Source of the DNA: Candidatus Methanoplasma reticulitermitis
GTDB taxonomy: Archaea; Thermoplasmatota; Thermoplasmata; Methanomassiliicoccales; Methanomethylophilaceae
DNA: 7,327 nucleotides
Direction of reading: 5' to 3'
Assembly: GCA_031287135.1 (NCBI GenBank)
Contig: JAITTK010000010.1
Span: 1-7,327 of the forward strand
The position numbers were made by a program, and so were the translations under genes. This document shows, one piece after another, positions 6,802 through 7,327 of this stretch; positions within the stretch are counted from its first letter, which is position 1; every line of letters starts with the position of its first letter. The notes beneath the pieces are model-generated. The model did not search any database. It was not told where the DNA came from and was given only the letters and a program-made list of their open reading frames with translations.

Positions 6802-7327
6802 GAACTCCACCCGGAGCGTTGTGTCCGTCCCGAGTTTGTCTTTCAGTTTCTTTCGCAGTTGGTCCACATTCTTATCTATCTCGCCCTCGCTTCCGAGTCT
6901 CCAGGTACCGCCGGTCAGATCCTTGGCGCGGATTCTTATAATCTTCGGAGCCGCCGGCCCCGGTGCGGACTGTCCTTCGGCGGCTGCCTGCGGGGACTGT
7001 GCCGGATCCGCCCCATCCATCTCATCGAGGAGGTTGTCTCTCAGTTTATCGGCTTTGCTCTTTATCCCCATCAGGACCATCATATTATTGCAGCCGGCCA
7101 GCTCGGAATACAGACTGTCGAATGATGATTCGAAACGGCCTTCCGATCCTTCCATGAACGGTTTGGATGCGAGTTCCTCCATTACCCTTGATATCGCGCC
7201 ATCTATGGACTCTCTGACCCCTTCTTTCTGTTTAGAGAGTACCGCGCCGTATCTCTTATTGAACTCACTTATGAGCGCCGGAAGTCTGGGTATCGAGGAA
7301 TACGGTTCGGGGTCATCCAGGACGGCT
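6799..7327 (-). CDS. brxC: BrxC, BREX large P-loop ATPase, C-terminal 175 residues (partial, 5' end outside window)
   Basis: The frame is open from the right edge to TGA at 6799-6801. BrxC is usually about 1200 residues with an N-terminal AAA+ P-loop; only the tail is present here, so no Walker motifs can be seen. In fragment numbering, residues about 18-105 are charged and helical, a likely coiled coil. Residues 106-128 form an Ala/Pro/Gln-rich linker. Residues 129-175 carry the BrxC-type end: I-I-R-I-R-A-K-D-L, then a segment aligning with the family's Glu-Asp-Val helix (EIDKNVDQLRKKLKDKL) and a short terminal strand (LRVEF). The identification rests on this tail plus position directly upstream of pglX, exactly as in type 1 BREX. 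An internal ATG at 7182 gives a shorter reading, but the open frame and homology continue upstream to the edge. Confidence 0.85.
   Translation of the reverse strand, partial: AVLDDPEPYSSIPRLPALISEFNKRYGAVLSKQKEGVRESIDGAISRVMEELASKPFMEGSEGRFESSFDSLYSELAGCNNMMVLMGIKSKADKLRDNLLDEMDGADPAQSPQAAAEGQSAPGPAAPKIIRIRAKDLTGGTWRLGSEGEIDKNVDQLRKKLKDKLGTDTTLRVEF

Noticed and set aside
6799..7182. A separate 127-aa small gene starting at the internal ATG 7182
   Set aside because: The same frame stays open to the right edge and the sequence reads as a continuous BrxC tail.

Overview
The window is the 3' two-thirds of a type 1 BREX (bacteriophage exclusion) anti-phage operon, transcribed entirely on the minus strand. 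Read in the direction of transcription (right to left), it holds the C-terminal 175 codons of brxC (6799-7327, 5' end outside the window), complete pglX (3294-6788, 1164 aa), complete pglZ (767-3283, 838 aa) and the first 252 codons of a brxL gene (1-757, 3' end outside the window). This order, brxC-pglX-pglZ-brxL, is the standard type 1 core; brxA and brxB would be expected beyond the right edge. Coding is essentially continuous, with no intergenic gap longer than about 10 bases. I see no tRNA, rRNA, CRISPR array, insertion sequence or terminator.

The most unusual gene is the last one. The BrxL signature (VRKDLT, then NVPTYVLEYLLGQYC) does not begin at the N-terminus, as it normally does, but at about residue 198. 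The preceding ~195 residues look like a Swt1-type HEPN domain with an R-N-x-x-x-H (RNEISH) motif, followed by an Ala/Glu-rich linker. This is therefore a candidate HEPN-BrxL fusion: a possible RNase domain joined to the AAA+ effector of BREX. Arginine codon choice changes sharply between the two halves, which fits a recent gene fusion.

pglX is mosaic. Its target-recognition segment (about 4315-4920) is near 36% GC against about 53-55% in sampled flanks, and a palindrome-rich repeat (4179-4242) lies in frame beside the boundary. This suggests that the specificity domain was exchanged by recombination. The three gene junctions share one design, TGAGGTG followed by 5-6 bases and ATG, in which the upstream TGA stop overlaps the downstream Shine-Dalgarno sequence. 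This implies translational coupling of all four genes.

The host cannot be named with certainty. GC near 53%, frequent ATA and AGA/AGG codons and strong GAGGTG ribosome-binding sites would suit a methanogenic archaeon of the Thermoplasmata/Methanomassiliicoccales kind, but a bacterium is not excluded.

Working model: BrxC (large P-loop ATPase) and PglZ (alkaline-phosphatase-fold protein) act with PglX, the site-specific adenine methyltransferase that marks self DNA. BrxL is the AAA+ DNA-binding effector needed to block phage replication, here possibly armed with an added HEPN domain.
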